Shown here in pieces: positions 33,880 through 42,730 of a stretch of 64,000 nt of DNA. Under the pieces are notes generated by a model, which was given only the letters and a program-made list of their open reading frames with translations, ran no database searches and was not told the DNA's origin. The position numbers were made by a program, and so were the translations under genes. Origin of the DNA: Candidatus Omnitrophota bacterium (GTDB lineage: Bacteria; Omnitrophota; Koll11; 1-14-0-20-64-10); NCBI GenBank assembly GCA_023818695.1, contig JAMWCF010000001.1:496001-560000 (forward strand), read 5' to 3'. Position 1 is the stretch's first letter, and each line of letters starts with the position of its first letter.

Positions 33880-35949
33880 ATGGCGATCGCGTTGAGACGG
33901 GTTTGGAACCCTCCGAACCCTTATCTGACACAAGAGCGGGAACTGCTGGGGCAACCCCCGACCGCTGAACTCGAGGTGTACGAAGATGACTCCGACTCCA
34001 TCCTCTCCCACAATGAATCCCCTGACATCGGTTTCCGCTGGAGCATCAACCCTTACCGGGGATGCTTCCATGCCTGCGCCTACTGCGTATCGGGCGATAC
34101 CCCCATCGCATTGGCAAACGGCCGCACAAAGACCATCGCGAACATTCGGGTAGGGGATGAGATTTACGGAACCGTCTTGTGCGGCAGATACCGCCGTTTC
34201 GTAAAAACGCCTGTACTGGCTCACTGGAGTGTTGTTAAACCGGCGTACCGCATCACACTTGAAGATGGAACCCAACTCATCGCCAGCGCCGACCATCGGT
34301 TTCTAACAAACCGAGGATGGAAACATGTCACCGGCATACAGCACGGACAAACCAGACGACCGCACCTGACAATCGGAAACGAACTGCTCGGCACGGGTCA
34401 ATTTACAGCACCGCCCGAAGAAGATGCCGAATATCAGAAAGGATACCTGTGTGGCTTAATCCGGGGAGACGGATTGCTGGCCTCATACAATTACGATGGA
34501 CGCCGACGCGCTAACGATACCCAACACCAGTTTCGACTCGCACTTATCGATCTGGAAGCTCTGCATCGGGCGCGTCGATACCTGCTGACATTTGAGGTAC
34601 CCACCCATGAGATTTTATTTCAACGAACAGTTGAGAAACACCAAGAGATGCGCGCGATTCGTACCAATGCTCGTTCCCATTTTGAACGAGTCTGTGAGAT
34701 TGTCCGGTGGCCTGCGGCTGCGGACATCAACTGGTGCAAGGGTTTCCTGGCCGGCATTTTCGATGCGGAAGGCAGCTACAGTCGCGGGATCTTCCGGATC
34801 CACAACACAAACCCCGATATCATTGCCTGCATCACCGACAGCTTCCGGCGATTCCGTTTCGACTACGCGGTCGAAAAAAGACCCGGCACCAACAGGCCTG
34901 TTTATGTCGTCCGCCTGCGCGATGGTCTCACGGAACACCTGCGATTCTTCCAGACAACCGGCCCGGCCATTGCCCGGAAGAAAGATATTGCAGGTCAAGC
35001 AATCAAGAACAACGCCCGTCTACGCGTGGTCTCCATCGAGAAACTCGGGGTTTCAAAACGGATGTTTGACATCACCACCGGCACAGGGGACTTCATCGCC
35101 AACGGCGCCGTCAGCCACAACTGCTACGCTCGGCCGACGCACGAGTATCTGGGTCTGGGCGCTGGGACGGATTTCGAGAGGAAGATCTTCGTCAAGAAAA
35201 ACGCGCCCCGACTCCTGGAGCAAGCGTTCCGCCGTCCCTCCTGGCGAGGAGAGCGGATTGTCTTTTCCGGTGTTACTGACTGCTATCAGCCTCTGGAGGC
35301 ATCCTGGCGCCTGACCCGCGGCTGCCTGGAGGTCTGCAGCCGGTTCAGGAACCCGGCCGGCATCATCACCAAATCCCTGCTGATCCGGCGGGACATCGAC
35401 GTTCTGCGGGAGCTCCATCTGGGGGCTTCCGTCAGCGTCTCCATCAGCATCCCGTTCGCCGATGATCAAACCGCCCGGAAGATCGAGCCCGGCGCGCCGG
35501 CCATCCACCGCCGCTTCGAGACAATGCAGCTCCTGGCGGACGCCGGCATCCCGGTGGGGATCGGGATCGCGCCGGTCATCCCGGGACTCAACGAAAAGGA
35601 TATCCCCACCCTGCTCAAGCGTGCCAAGGAGCACGGTGCCCGGTTCGCCTTCCATACTCTGCTTCGCCTGCCTGGGAGTGTCAAGCAGGTCTTCTTCCAT
35701 CGGATGCAGGAGGAGTTCCCGGACCGGATGGAGAAGATCGAGCACGCGGTCCGGGCCTCCAGACGAGGCAAACTGTACGACAGCCGGTTCGGGATGCGCC
35801 ACGCGGGGTTCGGGCAGCAATGGGAAACGGTCGAGAAACTCTGGGAGGTCTGGACCAACAAGCTGGGGTTCAATCAGGAGGAGGACGAGGAGGAAGAAAA
35901 GCCGACCTTCCGCCGCCCTCCACCGGGCGGCCAGATGGAGCTATTCTAA
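33880..35949 (+). CDS. Radical SAM protein (PA0069/Rv2578c type) interrupted by an intein
   Basis: 689 residues as translated, about 343 after splicing. The host protein has the three FeS-cluster cysteines in CFHACAYC (C62, C66 and the position of C69), then YARPTHEYLGLGAGTDFE and a C-terminal acidic/Pro-rich tail. It resembles the Rv2578c/PA0069 family, distant relatives of spore photoproduct lyase; substrate unknown. The ATG at 33880 is preferred over an upstream TTG; it has no RBS and may be near-leaderless. It is the only long plus-strand gene outside the island. Confidence 0.88.
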   Translation: MAIALRRVWNPPNPYLTQERELLGQPPTAELEVYEDDSDSILSHNESPDIGFRWSINPYRGCFHACAYCVSGDTPIALANGRTKTIANIRVGDEIYGTVLCGRYRRFVKTPVLAHWSVVKPAYRITLEDGTQLIASADHRFLTNRGWKHVTGIQHGQTRRPHLTIGNELLGTGQFTAPPEEDAEYQKGYLCGLIRGDGLLASYNYDGRRRANDTQHQFRLALIDLEALHRARRYLLTFEVPTHEILFQRTVEKHQEMRAIRTNARSHFERVCEIVRWPAAADINWCKGFLAGIFDAEGSYSRGIFRIHNTNPDIIACITDSFRRFRFDYAVEKRPGTNRPVYVVRLRDGLTEHLRFFQTTGPAIARKKDIAGQAIKNNARLRVVSIEKLGVSKRMFDITTGTGDFIANGAVSHNCYARPTHEYLGLGAGTDFERKIFVKKNAPRLLEQAFRRPSWRGERIVFSGVTDCYQPLEASWRLTRGCLEVCSRFRNPAGIITKSLLIRRDIDVLRELHLGASVSVSISIPFADDQTARKIEPGAPAIHRRFETMQLLADAGIPVGIGIAPVIPGLNEKDIPTLLKRAKEHGARFAFHTLLRLPGSVKQVFFHRMQEEFPDRMEKIEHAVRASRRGKLYDSRFGMRHAGFGQQWETVEKLWEVWTNKLGFNQEEDEEEEKPTFRRPPPGGQMELF
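34084..35121 (+). other. Intein with LAGLIDADG homing endonuclease domain
   Basis: 346 residues (69-414 of the precursor), in frame. It starts with Cys (block A CVSGDTPI) and ends HN followed by Cys (block G AVSHN-C), so all splice-junction residues are present. Block B is SADHRFL. Two LAGLIDADG-like motifs, LCGLIRGDG and LAGIFDAEG, each keep an acidic residue, so the endonuclease may be active. Splicing replaces the intein Cys1 with extein Cys+1, restoring the third cysteine of CxxxCxxC: the enzyme cannot hold its cluster until splicing occurs. Confidence 0.92.
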
Positions 35950-35959
35950 GAGGAAGTGG

Positions 35960-36033
35960 TAGCGGCGAGTGGATTCGAACCACTGACATAGCGGGTATGA
36001 GCCGCTTGCTCTAACCAACTGAGCTACGCCGCC
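35960..36033 (-). tRNA. tRNA-Met (CAT anticodon)
   Basis: A 74-base cloverleaf with acceptor GGCGGCG/CGCCGCT, anticodon loop CTCATAC and T-loop GGTTCGAATC. It looks like elongator Met; a TilS-modified Ile tRNA also carries CAT and cannot be fully excluded. Convergent with the radical SAM gene, ten bases from its stop codon. No encoded CCA. Confidence 0.94.
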
Positions 36034-36130
36034 AATGAGTTCCTTGCGTGGTCATTCTATCGCTGCTTTTCGAAAAGAGCTGATCGGGTTATTCCGTCGG
36101 AAGATGCGGGAAAACCGTCGGAACCCATTT

Positions 36131-36163
36131 TAAGGGAAGAACCATATCCTGGTTCTTCCCTTA
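36131..36163. terminator. Bidirectional intrinsic terminator
   Basis: A perfect 14-bp stem, TAAGGGAAGAACCA/TGGTTCTTCCCTTA, with a five-base loop. T-rich sequence follows on both strands (TTAATTTT on plus; TTAAAATGGG on minus). It should end the mnmA operon from the right and any read-through from the radical SAM gene. The rest of the 36034-36271 gap shows only a repeated CCGTCGGAA and no supported gene. Confidence 0.75.
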
Positions 36164-36271
36164 ATTTTCCCATCTCCAGCAAAATCAAAAGGACTTGTTG
36201 GGCGAAACTGTAACGTTTCCCCCAACATGCCCCCTTCCCCAAGAGGAAGAAGAGTATAGCACCGGCGGCGG

Positions 36272-36490
36272 TTAGGGGGAAAGTTCCAGGGTAAGGCGCA
36301 GGAAGCCGAGCTGTTTGGTCTGCGCCGTCAGGGATTCCCGAAGAACCTGGTCCATCAGAAGCCGGGAGCGCTCCTGCGCGGGAAGTTTGAGGATAAGGAT
36401 GTTCTCCTCAACCTCCACTTCAACCTGGCAGAATCCTGCCTCCTCCAGCCGCTTGAGTACCGGCTCGACGGTTTTTAACTCAAGACTCAT
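36272..36490 (-). CDS. Small conserved-looking protein of unknown function
   Basis: 72 residues, MSLELKTVEPVLKRLEEAGF start, alternating beta-like segments (CQVEVEVEENILILKLP) and a helix, no Cys motif or membrane segment. The start overlaps the mnmA 3' end by 11 bases and the gene ends before a strong terminator, which supports it as the last gene of the folD-panB-mnmA operon. No family recognised. Confidence 0.6.
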   Translation of the reverse strand: MSLELKTVEPVLKRLEEAGFCQVEVEVEENILILKLPAQERSRLLMDQVLRESLTAQTKQLGFLRLTLELSP

Positions 36491-37595
36491 GACTCACCCC
36501 CTGACTGTTCTTGGCGAGCCAGCCGCCGCCAAGAACAAGATCGCCGTCATAAAAGACGGCCGCCTGGCCGGGGCTGATGCCGCCGGGCAACGGATCTTTG
36601 AATTCGACCTTCACCCGGTCGCCGGCCGGGATGAACCGGGCCGGAAGTTTCGGGGACCTGTACCGGACCTTGATCTCTCCTTCCATCGGTCCGGAAAGAC
36701 CGCCCAGGGAAACCCAATGCAGGTCTTCCACCTCGCAGGTGGTCACTGACAGCTCCTCTTCCTCTCCGACGATCACCCTGTTCTTCAACCGGTCAATCCC
36801 CAGGACGTAAAGGGGCCTCGGCCGGGCAAGCCCAAGCCCTTTACGCTGGCCCACCGTGTAAGCGCCGATTCCCTGATGAGTGCCCAACACATCCCCCTGG
36901 CGGTCGACGATCTCGCCGGGCACAAAGCTCTCCGGCGTCCGTTCTTTCAGGAATTTCTGCGTGTCTCCGTCAGGGATGAAACACAGCTCCATCGATTCCG
37001 GCTTCTCCGCCACGTTCAGACCGGCCTGGCGGGCGTGGGCCCTCACCTCCTCCTTGGTCTTGTCGCCCAGGGGAAGGATCATGTGGGAAAGCTGATCCTG
37101 CGACAGCTGAAAGAGGACGTAAGACTGATCCTTCCTTTCATCCGCTGCCTGGCGGAGCACGTACCTGCCCCGGTGCGACGACCATTCCACCGCAGCGTAA
37201 TGGCCGGTCGCCAGCCACCGGGCGCCGAGGGCCTTGGCCCTTTCCAGCAGGAGGCCGGTCTTAATCTGGCGGTTGCACACCACGCAGGGGTTCGGGGTGG
37301 TGCCTTGTGAGTATCCCCGGATGAAGTAATCCATCACCTCGATTCTGAACTCCTCGGAGACCTCCATCACGTAAAAGGGGATCTCCAAGTGGGCGGCAAC
37401 AGCTCTGGCATCCTCGATGTCCCGGGTGGAACAGCAGGTCTGCCCTTTTGGGACGGTGTCGCACAGCTCCTTCGGCCAGGTCTTGAGGGTGATGCCGATC
37501 ACCCGGTAACCCGCCTCCTTCAGCAGGCAGGCGGCGACGGAAGAGTCCACCCCCCCGCTCATCGCCACGACAACAGTCTCCTTCGGCTGGATCAT
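36480..37595 (-). CDS. mnmA: tRNA-specific 2-thiouridylase
   Basis: Thiolates U34 of Lys, Glu and Gln tRNAs. 371 residues from the ATG at 37595, which shares one base with the panB stop (TGATG). PP-loop SGGVDSS (13-19), catalytic Cys C104 in NPCVVCN, and a second Cys in ELCFIPDGD. The longer upstream open frame is panB out of frame. Confidence 0.95.
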   Translation of the reverse strand: MIQPKETVVVAMSGGVDSSVAACLLKEAGYRVIGITLKTWPKELCDTVPKGQTCCSTRDIEDARAVAAHLEIPFYVMEVSEEFRIEVMDYFIRGYSQGTTPNPCVVCNRQIKTGLLLERAKALGARWLATGHYAAVEWSSHRGRYVLRQAADERKDQSYVLFQLSQDQLSHMILPLGDKTKEEVRAHARQAGLNVAEKPESMELCFIPDGDTQKFLKERTPESFVPGEIVDRQGDVLGTHQGIGAYTVGQRKGLGLARPRPLYVLGIDRLKNRVIVGEEEELSVTTCEVEDLHWVSLGGLSGPMEGEIKVRYRSPKLPARFIPAGDRVKVEFKDPLPGGISPGQAAVFYDGDLVLGGGWLAKNSQGVSHES

Positions 37596-38479
37596 CAGCG
37601 GGCCTTCGACAGAGGGATCACCGCCGACCGCTTTCTCGGCCGAAACGGCGGCTTCAGAAGCTTCTCCTGGTCCGGGTTGAGGAAATACGATTCTTCGTCT
37701 GATGGGAAAGATCCTTTCTCCACCGCCTGGCGGAAGTTTTTCAGGGCGGAAGAGATCTGCCCGTTCAAGTCCGCGAACCGCCGGACGAATTTCGGGTGGA
37801 ACGCCGACTGGAAACCGAGCAGGTCGTGCGTGACCAGCACCTGGCCGTCGCACAGAGGGCCGGCCCCGATGCCAATGGTCGGGATTGAGAGAGACTTGGT
37901 GATCAGCCCCGCCACCTGGACCGGCACGCATTCCAGCACGATCCCGAAACAGCCGGCCCCCTCCAGGGCCAAGGCCGCCTGCAGGAGTTTCTTGGCGCTT
38001 TCCGCCGTCTTGGCCTGGACCTTGAACCCCCCCGTCTTGCCGGCGGTCTGCGGCGTGAGGCCCACGTGCCCCAGCACGGGAATTCCCGCTTCCACAATCG
38101 CCTCCACCGCCTCAATCGATGCCGGCGACCCCTGCCCGCCCTCCACCTTGACGGCGTCGCAGCCGGCCTCTTTCACGAAACGGCCCGCATTCATCACCGT
38201 CCGCTGTTTGGACACGTTGAAGGACATGAACGGCATGTCGCCGACCACCAGCGCTTTCGATACCCCGCGCCGGACCGCTTTGGCGTGATGGATCATCTCC
38301 CGCATCGTGACCGGCACGGTGGCAGGGTATCCCAGCGCCACCATCCCCAGGGAATCGCCGACCAGAACCATGTCCACCCCGGCCTCATCCAGGAGGCGAG
38401 CCATCGGCAGGTCATAGGCGGTCAGCATGATGATCTTCTCGCCGCTCTTTTTCTTTTGGAGAATCTCCGGTATCGTCAT
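37595..38479 (-). CDS. panB: 3-methyl-2-oxobutanoate hydroxymethyltransferase
   Basis: First step of pantothenate synthesis; uses 5,10-methylene-THF, the product of the adjacent C1-folate genes. 294 residues, with MLTAYDLPMARLLDEAGVD, VGDSLGMV and VKVEGG. It overlaps folD by four bases. Pantothenate is also the precursor of the phosphopantetheine needed by ACPs. Confidence 0.95.
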   Translation of the reverse strand: MTIPEILQKKKSGEKIIMLTAYDLPMARLLDEAGVDMVLVGDSLGMVALGYPATVPVTMREMIHHAKAVRRGVSKALVVGDMPFMSFNVSKQRTVMNAGRFVKEAGCDAVKVEGGQGSPASIEAVEAIVEAGIPVLGHVGLTPQTAGKTGGFKVQAKTAESAKKLLQAALALEGAGCFGIVLECVPVQVAGLITKSLSIPTIGIGAGPLCDGQVLVTHDLLGFQSAFHPKFVRRFADLNGQISSALKNFRQAVEKGSFPSDEESYFLNPDQEKLLKPPFRPRKRSAVIPLSKAR

Positions 38480-39354
38480 TTTGAACCATCCACTTGCAGT
38501 TTAAACGCTTCAAGGGTGTTGCGCATCAGGGTGGCCACGACCACCGGCCCCACTCCTCCCGGCACCGGCGTGATGAAGCTGGCGGCCTTTACCGCCTCGT
38601 CAAATTCGACATCCCCCTGAACCTGGCCGTTGACCAGGTTGATCCCCACGTCGATCACGATGGCGCCGGGCCGAATCCAGGCCCCCTTGATCATGTGGGC
38701 CTTGCCGACGGCGACCACCAGCACCTCCGCCCGCTTCACGTGTTCGCTCAAACGGCCCCGATCGGAGGTCGCGACGTGACAGACAGTAACCGTGCAGAAC
38801 TTGTCCAGAAGCAGCAGCGAGACCGGTTTGCCGATCAGCCCGCTGTGGCCGACGATCACCGCCTCCTTGCCGTAGAGATCGGCGCCGGTGGCAGCGATCA
38901 GCTCCATCACCGCGAGCGAGGTGCAGGTGCCGATGCGGGACCAGCCGAAGGCCGACTGCCCCAGATGCTGCGGATGGATCCCTTCGACGTCCTTCTTTGG
39001 ATCGATGCAGGCCGAGATCTCGCGGCCGCTGACGTGGGACGGCAGAGGGAACTGGACCGTGATGCCGGTGATCTGCGGGTCGCCATTCCACTGCGCAATC
39101 CGCTCCTCGAGCCGCTCCTGCGTCGTCTCTTCCGGCAGACGCTCCAGGCGGTAGCCGATCCCCAGCGTTTCCGCCGCCTTCTTCTGCGAGCGGACGAACA
39201 GGTCGGAAGCCGACTGGGCCCCGACCTGCACCGTCAGCAGGAACGGCACCCTGCTGTGTTTTTGCCGGAGGCGTTCGACCTCGATCTTGAGGTTCTTAAG
39301 AATTGCGCTCGCGATCGCCCGCCCATCGAGGATTTGCGCTGTCATTGTCGTCAC
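38476..39354 (-). CDS. folD: FolD-family methylene-THF dehydrogenase with altered cyclohydrolase site
   Basis: 292 residues. It has the fold and Rossmann segment of FolD (VGHSGLIGKPVSLLL), but the catalytic YVxxKxK motif reads FVRSQKK: Tyr is F53 and the essential cyclohydrolase Lys is Q57. PCTP is GTCT and KDVDG is KDVEG. Gln101 (VQFPLP) is kept. The dehydrogenase may survive while cyclohydrolase activity is probably lost, and the next gene upstream is a separate cyclohydrolase. Starts at GTG 39354 (overlapping the fchA stop) or ATG 39345. Confidence 0.85.
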   Translation of the reverse strand: MTTMTAQILDGRAIASAILKNLKIEVERLRQKHSRVPFLLTVQVGAQSASDLFVRSQKKAAETLGIGYRLERLPEETTQERLEERIAQWNGDPQITGITVQFPLPSHVSGREISACIDPKKDVEGIHPQHLGQSAFGWSRIGTCTSLAVMELIAATGADLYGKEAVIVGHSGLIGKPVSLLLLDKFCTVTVCHVATSDRGRLSEHVKRAEVLVVAVGKAHMIKGAWIRPGAIVIDVGINLVNGQVQGDVEFDEAVKAASFITPVPGGVGPVVVATLMRNTLEAFKLQVDGSK

Positions 39355-39923
39355 AAAAACTTCACCTTTTTTTGCAGAGACACAAGCTGCCCTTGAAAAA
39401 GCTTGTCCTTCGGGCCGACCCGGTCACACCTCACATTGATGAAAGCCATCCCGGAAGCAGCTTCGAAAGATCCCTTGAGGATGGCGCGGGCCGCTTTGAG
39501 ATCCGAACCCAGGTAAGGACCCGCCGCCGGCAGAATACCCTTGAGCGTCTTGAGCACATCACAAACCGCCTCGCACATCTCCAAGGGTGTCCGGATGGCC
39601 CGACGGCGGGCCGCGGCGATGCCTGTTCCCCGCCTCTGGGCCCGCACGAGCTTCTGATAAACGACCGCGTCCTCCCGGATCAGCTCCTGCAGGCGCCTGG
39701 AGATCCGCTCGACCGCCCGCAGTTCCTCCCGCATCCGACGGCGAACGGATGGGGCGACGCGCGGCCTGGCCAGCAAAACCCGGATGACCATCGCCACCAG
39801 CGCAGCCCCGAGGGCCCCACTCAACGCGGCGGCTGCACCGCCGCCCGGTGCCGGGTCGGTCGATGAGAGCCGGCTGACGAACTGCCGGATCGACCAGCCG
39901 GTTGAAACAGCGCTCCTTGCCAT
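39351..39923 (-). CDS. fchA: Methenyltetrahydrofolate cyclohydrolase (FchA/cyclodeaminase family)
   Basis: 190 residues, of the all-helical formiminotransferase-cyclodeaminase type: PAPGGGAAAALSGALGAALV at about 24-43 is the folate-binding signature. No formiminotransferase domain is attached. Its position between fhs and the altered folD shows it supplies the 5,10-methenyl-THF/10-formyl-THF interconversion. Six bases from fhs. Confidence 0.88.
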   Translation of the reverse strand: MARSAVSTGWSIRQFVSRLSSTDPAPGGGAAAALSGALGAALVAMVIRVLLARPRVAPSVRRRMREELRAVERISRRLQELIREDAVVYQKLVRAQRRGTGIAAARRRAIRTPLEMCEAVCDVLKTLKGILPAAGPYLGSDLKAARAILKGSFEAASGMAFINVRCDRVGPKDKLFQGQLVSLQKKVKFL

Positions 39924-39929
39924 CGAATT

Positions 39930-41627
39930 CTAAAAAAGACCTGTGATGCGGCCTTCCGAATCGATATCCAGCTTCTCGGCCAGCGGAGATTTGGGAAGAC
40001 CGGGCATGGTCAGGATCTTCCCCGTCAGGGCCAGGAGGAAGCCGGCGCCGGCCTCCACACGGATCGACCGGACCTTCAGCTTCCAACCGGTCGGGACCCC
40101 CTTTTGCTTGGGATCATCGGATAGGGACAACTGCGTCTTCGCCACGTTGATCGGCAGACCCGCATACCCCTGTTTTGTCAAACGCTGGATGTCCGCCAGG
40201 GCCTCCTCGCTGCACTCCACGCCGTCCGCGCCGTAGATCTCCCGGGCAATCGTATCCAGCTTCTGCTGGATGGTGGACTCCAGCGGATAGAGCGGGACGA
40301 AATGGGACGCTTTCTCATGCTGCAGAACCGCGAGGACCTCCTTGGCCAGCTCGATCCCTCCCTCCCCGCCTTTCTCGGAAACCTCCGAGATCGCGCAGCG
40401 GATCTTCAGCCCCAGGCAATGCTCTTTCAAAAGGCGCAGTTCGGTGTCGGAATCGGAGAAAAACCGGTTGACGGCCACGATGGGAACGAGCCCGAGTTTT
40501 CGGACGACGTTCAGATGATGCTCCATGTTCTCGAAACCGCGCTGCATCGCCCTGACATCCTCCCGATCAGAGGCCTCCTGGAGGGTCATCCCTCCGTGGA
40601 CCTTCAGCGCACGAACCGTCACCACCACCACCGCCACCTCGGGACGGAACCCGGCGCAGCGCGCCACGATGTGGCAGAACTTCTCCAGGCCGAGATCGGT
40701 CCCGAACCCTCCCTCGGTCACGCAATAGTCCGCCAGGCGCAGCCCCATCTCGGTGGCCAAAACCGAGTTGGCGCCGTGGGCCAGGTTGGCGAAGGGACCG
40801 GTGTGGATGAAGACCGGCTGTCCCTCCAACGTCTGCACCAGGTTCGGCTTGATGGCATCCTTCATCAGCAGTGCCATGGCCCCCACCGCCTTGACGTCCC
40901 GCGCCGTGACCGGCGAGCCGTCCTTCCGGTAGGCCACCACCATCCTTCCCAGCCGCTCCTTCAGGTCGTCGAAACTCCTGGCCAGCGCCAAGACCGCCAT
41001 GATTTCGCTGGCCACCGTGATGTCGAAGCCGGTCTCCCGGCTCACGTAGCCGATTCCGCCCAAGCCCACCCGAATATGCCGGAGGTTCCGGTCCGGGATC
41101 TCGGAGACGCGGCGCCAGATGATCTGTTCCGGGTCGATCCCCAGCTCATTGCCATGCAGGACGTGGTTTTCGACGAGGGCGGCCAGCAGGTTGTGGGCGG
41201 TCCCCACCGCGTGGATGTCGCCGGTGAAATGAAGGTTGATGTCGTCCATCGGCAGAATCTGGGCCCGGCCCGATCCGCACGCTCCACCCTTGGCGCCGAA
41301 GATCGGTCCGATGGAGGGCTCCCGGAGGGTCAGCATCGCTTTTTTCCGGAGCCGCCCCATCGCCTCGGTCAATCCGATCGCCGTGGAGGTCTTCCCCTCC
41401 CCCGCCTCCGTCGGCGTCATGGCGGTAACCACGATCAGCCGGCCGTAAGGGCGGGAGCGGACCCGCTCCAGCAGCTTCAGGGAGACCTTGGCCTTGTACT
41501 GGCCGTAGACCTCCAGCTCCTCCAGGCGGATGCCGGCGGACCTGGCGATCTCCGTGATCTGAAGAGGCCTGGCGGACTGGGCTATCTCGATATTGGACGG
41601 AATTTTCCGTTCTGTTTGCGTAGGCAT
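39930..41627 (-). CDS. fhs: Formate--tetrahydrofolate ligase
   Basis: ATP-dependent formation of 10-formyl-THF from formate and THF. 565 residues, with P-loop TPTEAGEGKTST, GAKGGACGSG and PFANLAHGANS. First gene of the fhs-fchA-folD-panB-mnmA operon. Together fhs, fchA and folD take formate to methylene-THF, as used in formate assimilation, serine/glycine metabolism or a Wood-Ljungdahl methyl branch. No other acetyl-CoA-pathway genes are in the window, so the wider role is open. Confidence 0.96.
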   Translation of the reverse strand: MPTQTERKIPSNIEIAQSARPLQITEIARSAGIRLEELEVYGQYKAKVSLKLLERVRSRPYGRLIVVTAMTPTEAGEGKTSTAIGLTEAMGRLRKKAMLTLREPSIGPIFGAKGGACGSGRAQILPMDDINLHFTGDIHAVGTAHNLLAALVENHVLHGNELGIDPEQIIWRRVSEIPDRNLRHIRVGLGGIGYVSRETGFDITVASEIMAVLALARSFDDLKERLGRMVVAYRKDGSPVTARDVKAVGAMALLMKDAIKPNLVQTLEGQPVFIHTGPFANLAHGANSVLATEMGLRLADYCVTEGGFGTDLGLEKFCHIVARCAGFRPEVAVVVVTVRALKVHGGMTLQEASDREDVRAMQRGFENMEHHLNVVRKLGLVPIVAVNRFFSDSDTELRLLKEHCLGLKIRCAISEVSEKGGEGGIELAKEVLAVLQHEKASHFVPLYPLESTIQQKLDTIAREIYGADGVECSEEALADIQRLTKQGYAGLPINVAKTQLSLSDDPKQKGVPTGWKLKVRSIRVEAGAGFLLALTGKILTMPGLPKSPLAEKLDIDSEGRITGLF

Positions 41628-41663
41628 AGAGCTTTTATTGTATCAGACTCTTTCGGAGTTGGT

Positions 41664-42047
41664 TTATTCAAAAGCCCCTTTGATCAGGCGGGTCCTGGCA
41701 ACCGTGCCGTCGGGTCCCAACAGCACGCAGACAACGTCGAACCGGGCGGGGGTCTCCCCCAGGCGCCTGGTCTGGCAGTACCAGAGGGCCAGCCGTTTCA
41801 GCCGTGCCTGCTTCAGCGGCGTCACCGCCTCCTCCGGCCAACCAAATCGGAGATCCAAGCGGGTCTTCACCTCGATAAAACAAAGGACATTCCCGCTGAA
41901 AGCGACCAGGTCGATCTCCCCCAGCCGGCAGCGAATGTTTCGGCCGACCAGGCGGTAGCCTTCCTTCCGGAGCAGATGGAGGGCCTCCCTTTCACCAATC
42001 CGGCCGGCTTCCTGCCGGCTGATTTTCCTCTCACTCTGGAAAAGCAT
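41664..42047 (-). CDS. yraN: YraN/UPF0102 family endonuclease-fold protein
   Basis: 127 residues. PD-(D/E)xK nuclease core: RLGEIDLVAF followed by CFIEVKTR. Exact function in the family is not settled. Overlaps rnhB by 17 bases; rplS-rnhB-yraN is a widespread gene order. Confidence 0.9.
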   Translation of the reverse strand: MLFQSERKISRQEAGRIGEREALHLLRKEGYRLVGRNIRCRLGEIDLVAFSGNVLCFIEVKTRLDLRFGWPEEAVTPLKQARLKRLALWYCQTRRLGETPARFDVVCVLLGPDGTVARTRLIKGAFE

Positions 42048-42663
42048 CTGGGCGCATGGGATGAAAACTGTACCGGTGGAAAGAGGAAGGGCCGATCCGG
42101 CGGATCGCTTTCAGATGGGCGCTGGTGCCGTAGCCCTTATGCCGCATGAAGCCGTATTCCGGCACCAGCAGATGCAACCTATCCATCCACCGGTCCCGGA
42201 TCACCTTGGCGACGATCGAGGCGCAGGCGATCGACAGGCTCTTGGCGTCCCCCCCGATCACCGGAACGGCCTGAACCGGGCAGTCTTTCCAGACGCTCGG
42301 CCCGTCCACAAGGACCAGGGCCGGCCGGGTGGAAAGCTTCTCGAACGCCAGCCGCATAGCGGCATGGCAGGCGGCATGGATTCCGGTCCGGTCGATCTCC
42401 TCCGGATAGACCACGCCGATGCCGACGTCGGCGTGAGGGACGATGGCGCGGAAAGCCGCTTCACGGGCTTTTGGGGAAAGGCGCTTGGAATCGTCGATCG
42501 CGACCGGGAAGGAAAAACGGCGAAGGACCACGGCCCCCGCCACCACCGGACCGGCCAAAGGACCGCGGCCCACTTCATCGATGCCAGCCAGAGGAGAAAA
42601 CCGCAGGCCGTATCGGCGCTCCATGGTCCGGTCAAAACGGCGAAGCTGCTCAATCCTCTGCAC
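42031..42663 (-). CDS. rnhB: Ribonuclease HII
   Basis: Removes ribonucleotides from DNA. 210 residues from a GTG at 42663 with GGGGGAG 12 bases upstream; GTG 42687 or ATG 42624 are alternatives. Acidic active site: GIDEVGRGPLAGP (D, E), LVLVDGPS (D), and SIACASIVAKVIRD. The long upstream open frame is rplS out of frame. Confidence 0.92.
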   Translation of the reverse strand: MQRIEQLRRFDRTMERRYGLRFSPLAGIDEVGRGPLAGPVVAGAVVLRRFSFPVAIDDSKRLSPKAREAAFRAIVPHADVGIGVVYPEEIDRTGIHAACHAAMRLAFEKLSTRPALVLVDGPSVWKDCPVQAVPVIGGDAKSLSIACASIVAKVIRDRWMDRLHLLVPEYGFMRHKGYGTSAHLKAIRRIGPSSFHRYSFHPMRPDAFPE

Positions 42664-42730
42664 GATGGGAACGGGCTCCCCCTTCACCGTTAAGATGCTG
42701 CTGCGTTGCGCTGTCGTGCCGTTGTGCTGC

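Noticed and set aside
36057..36242. 61-codon minus-strand ORF between the mnmA operon and tRNA-Met
   Set aside because: It runs straight through the perfect 14-bp terminator stem at 36131-36163 and has no RBS or recognisable protein features.
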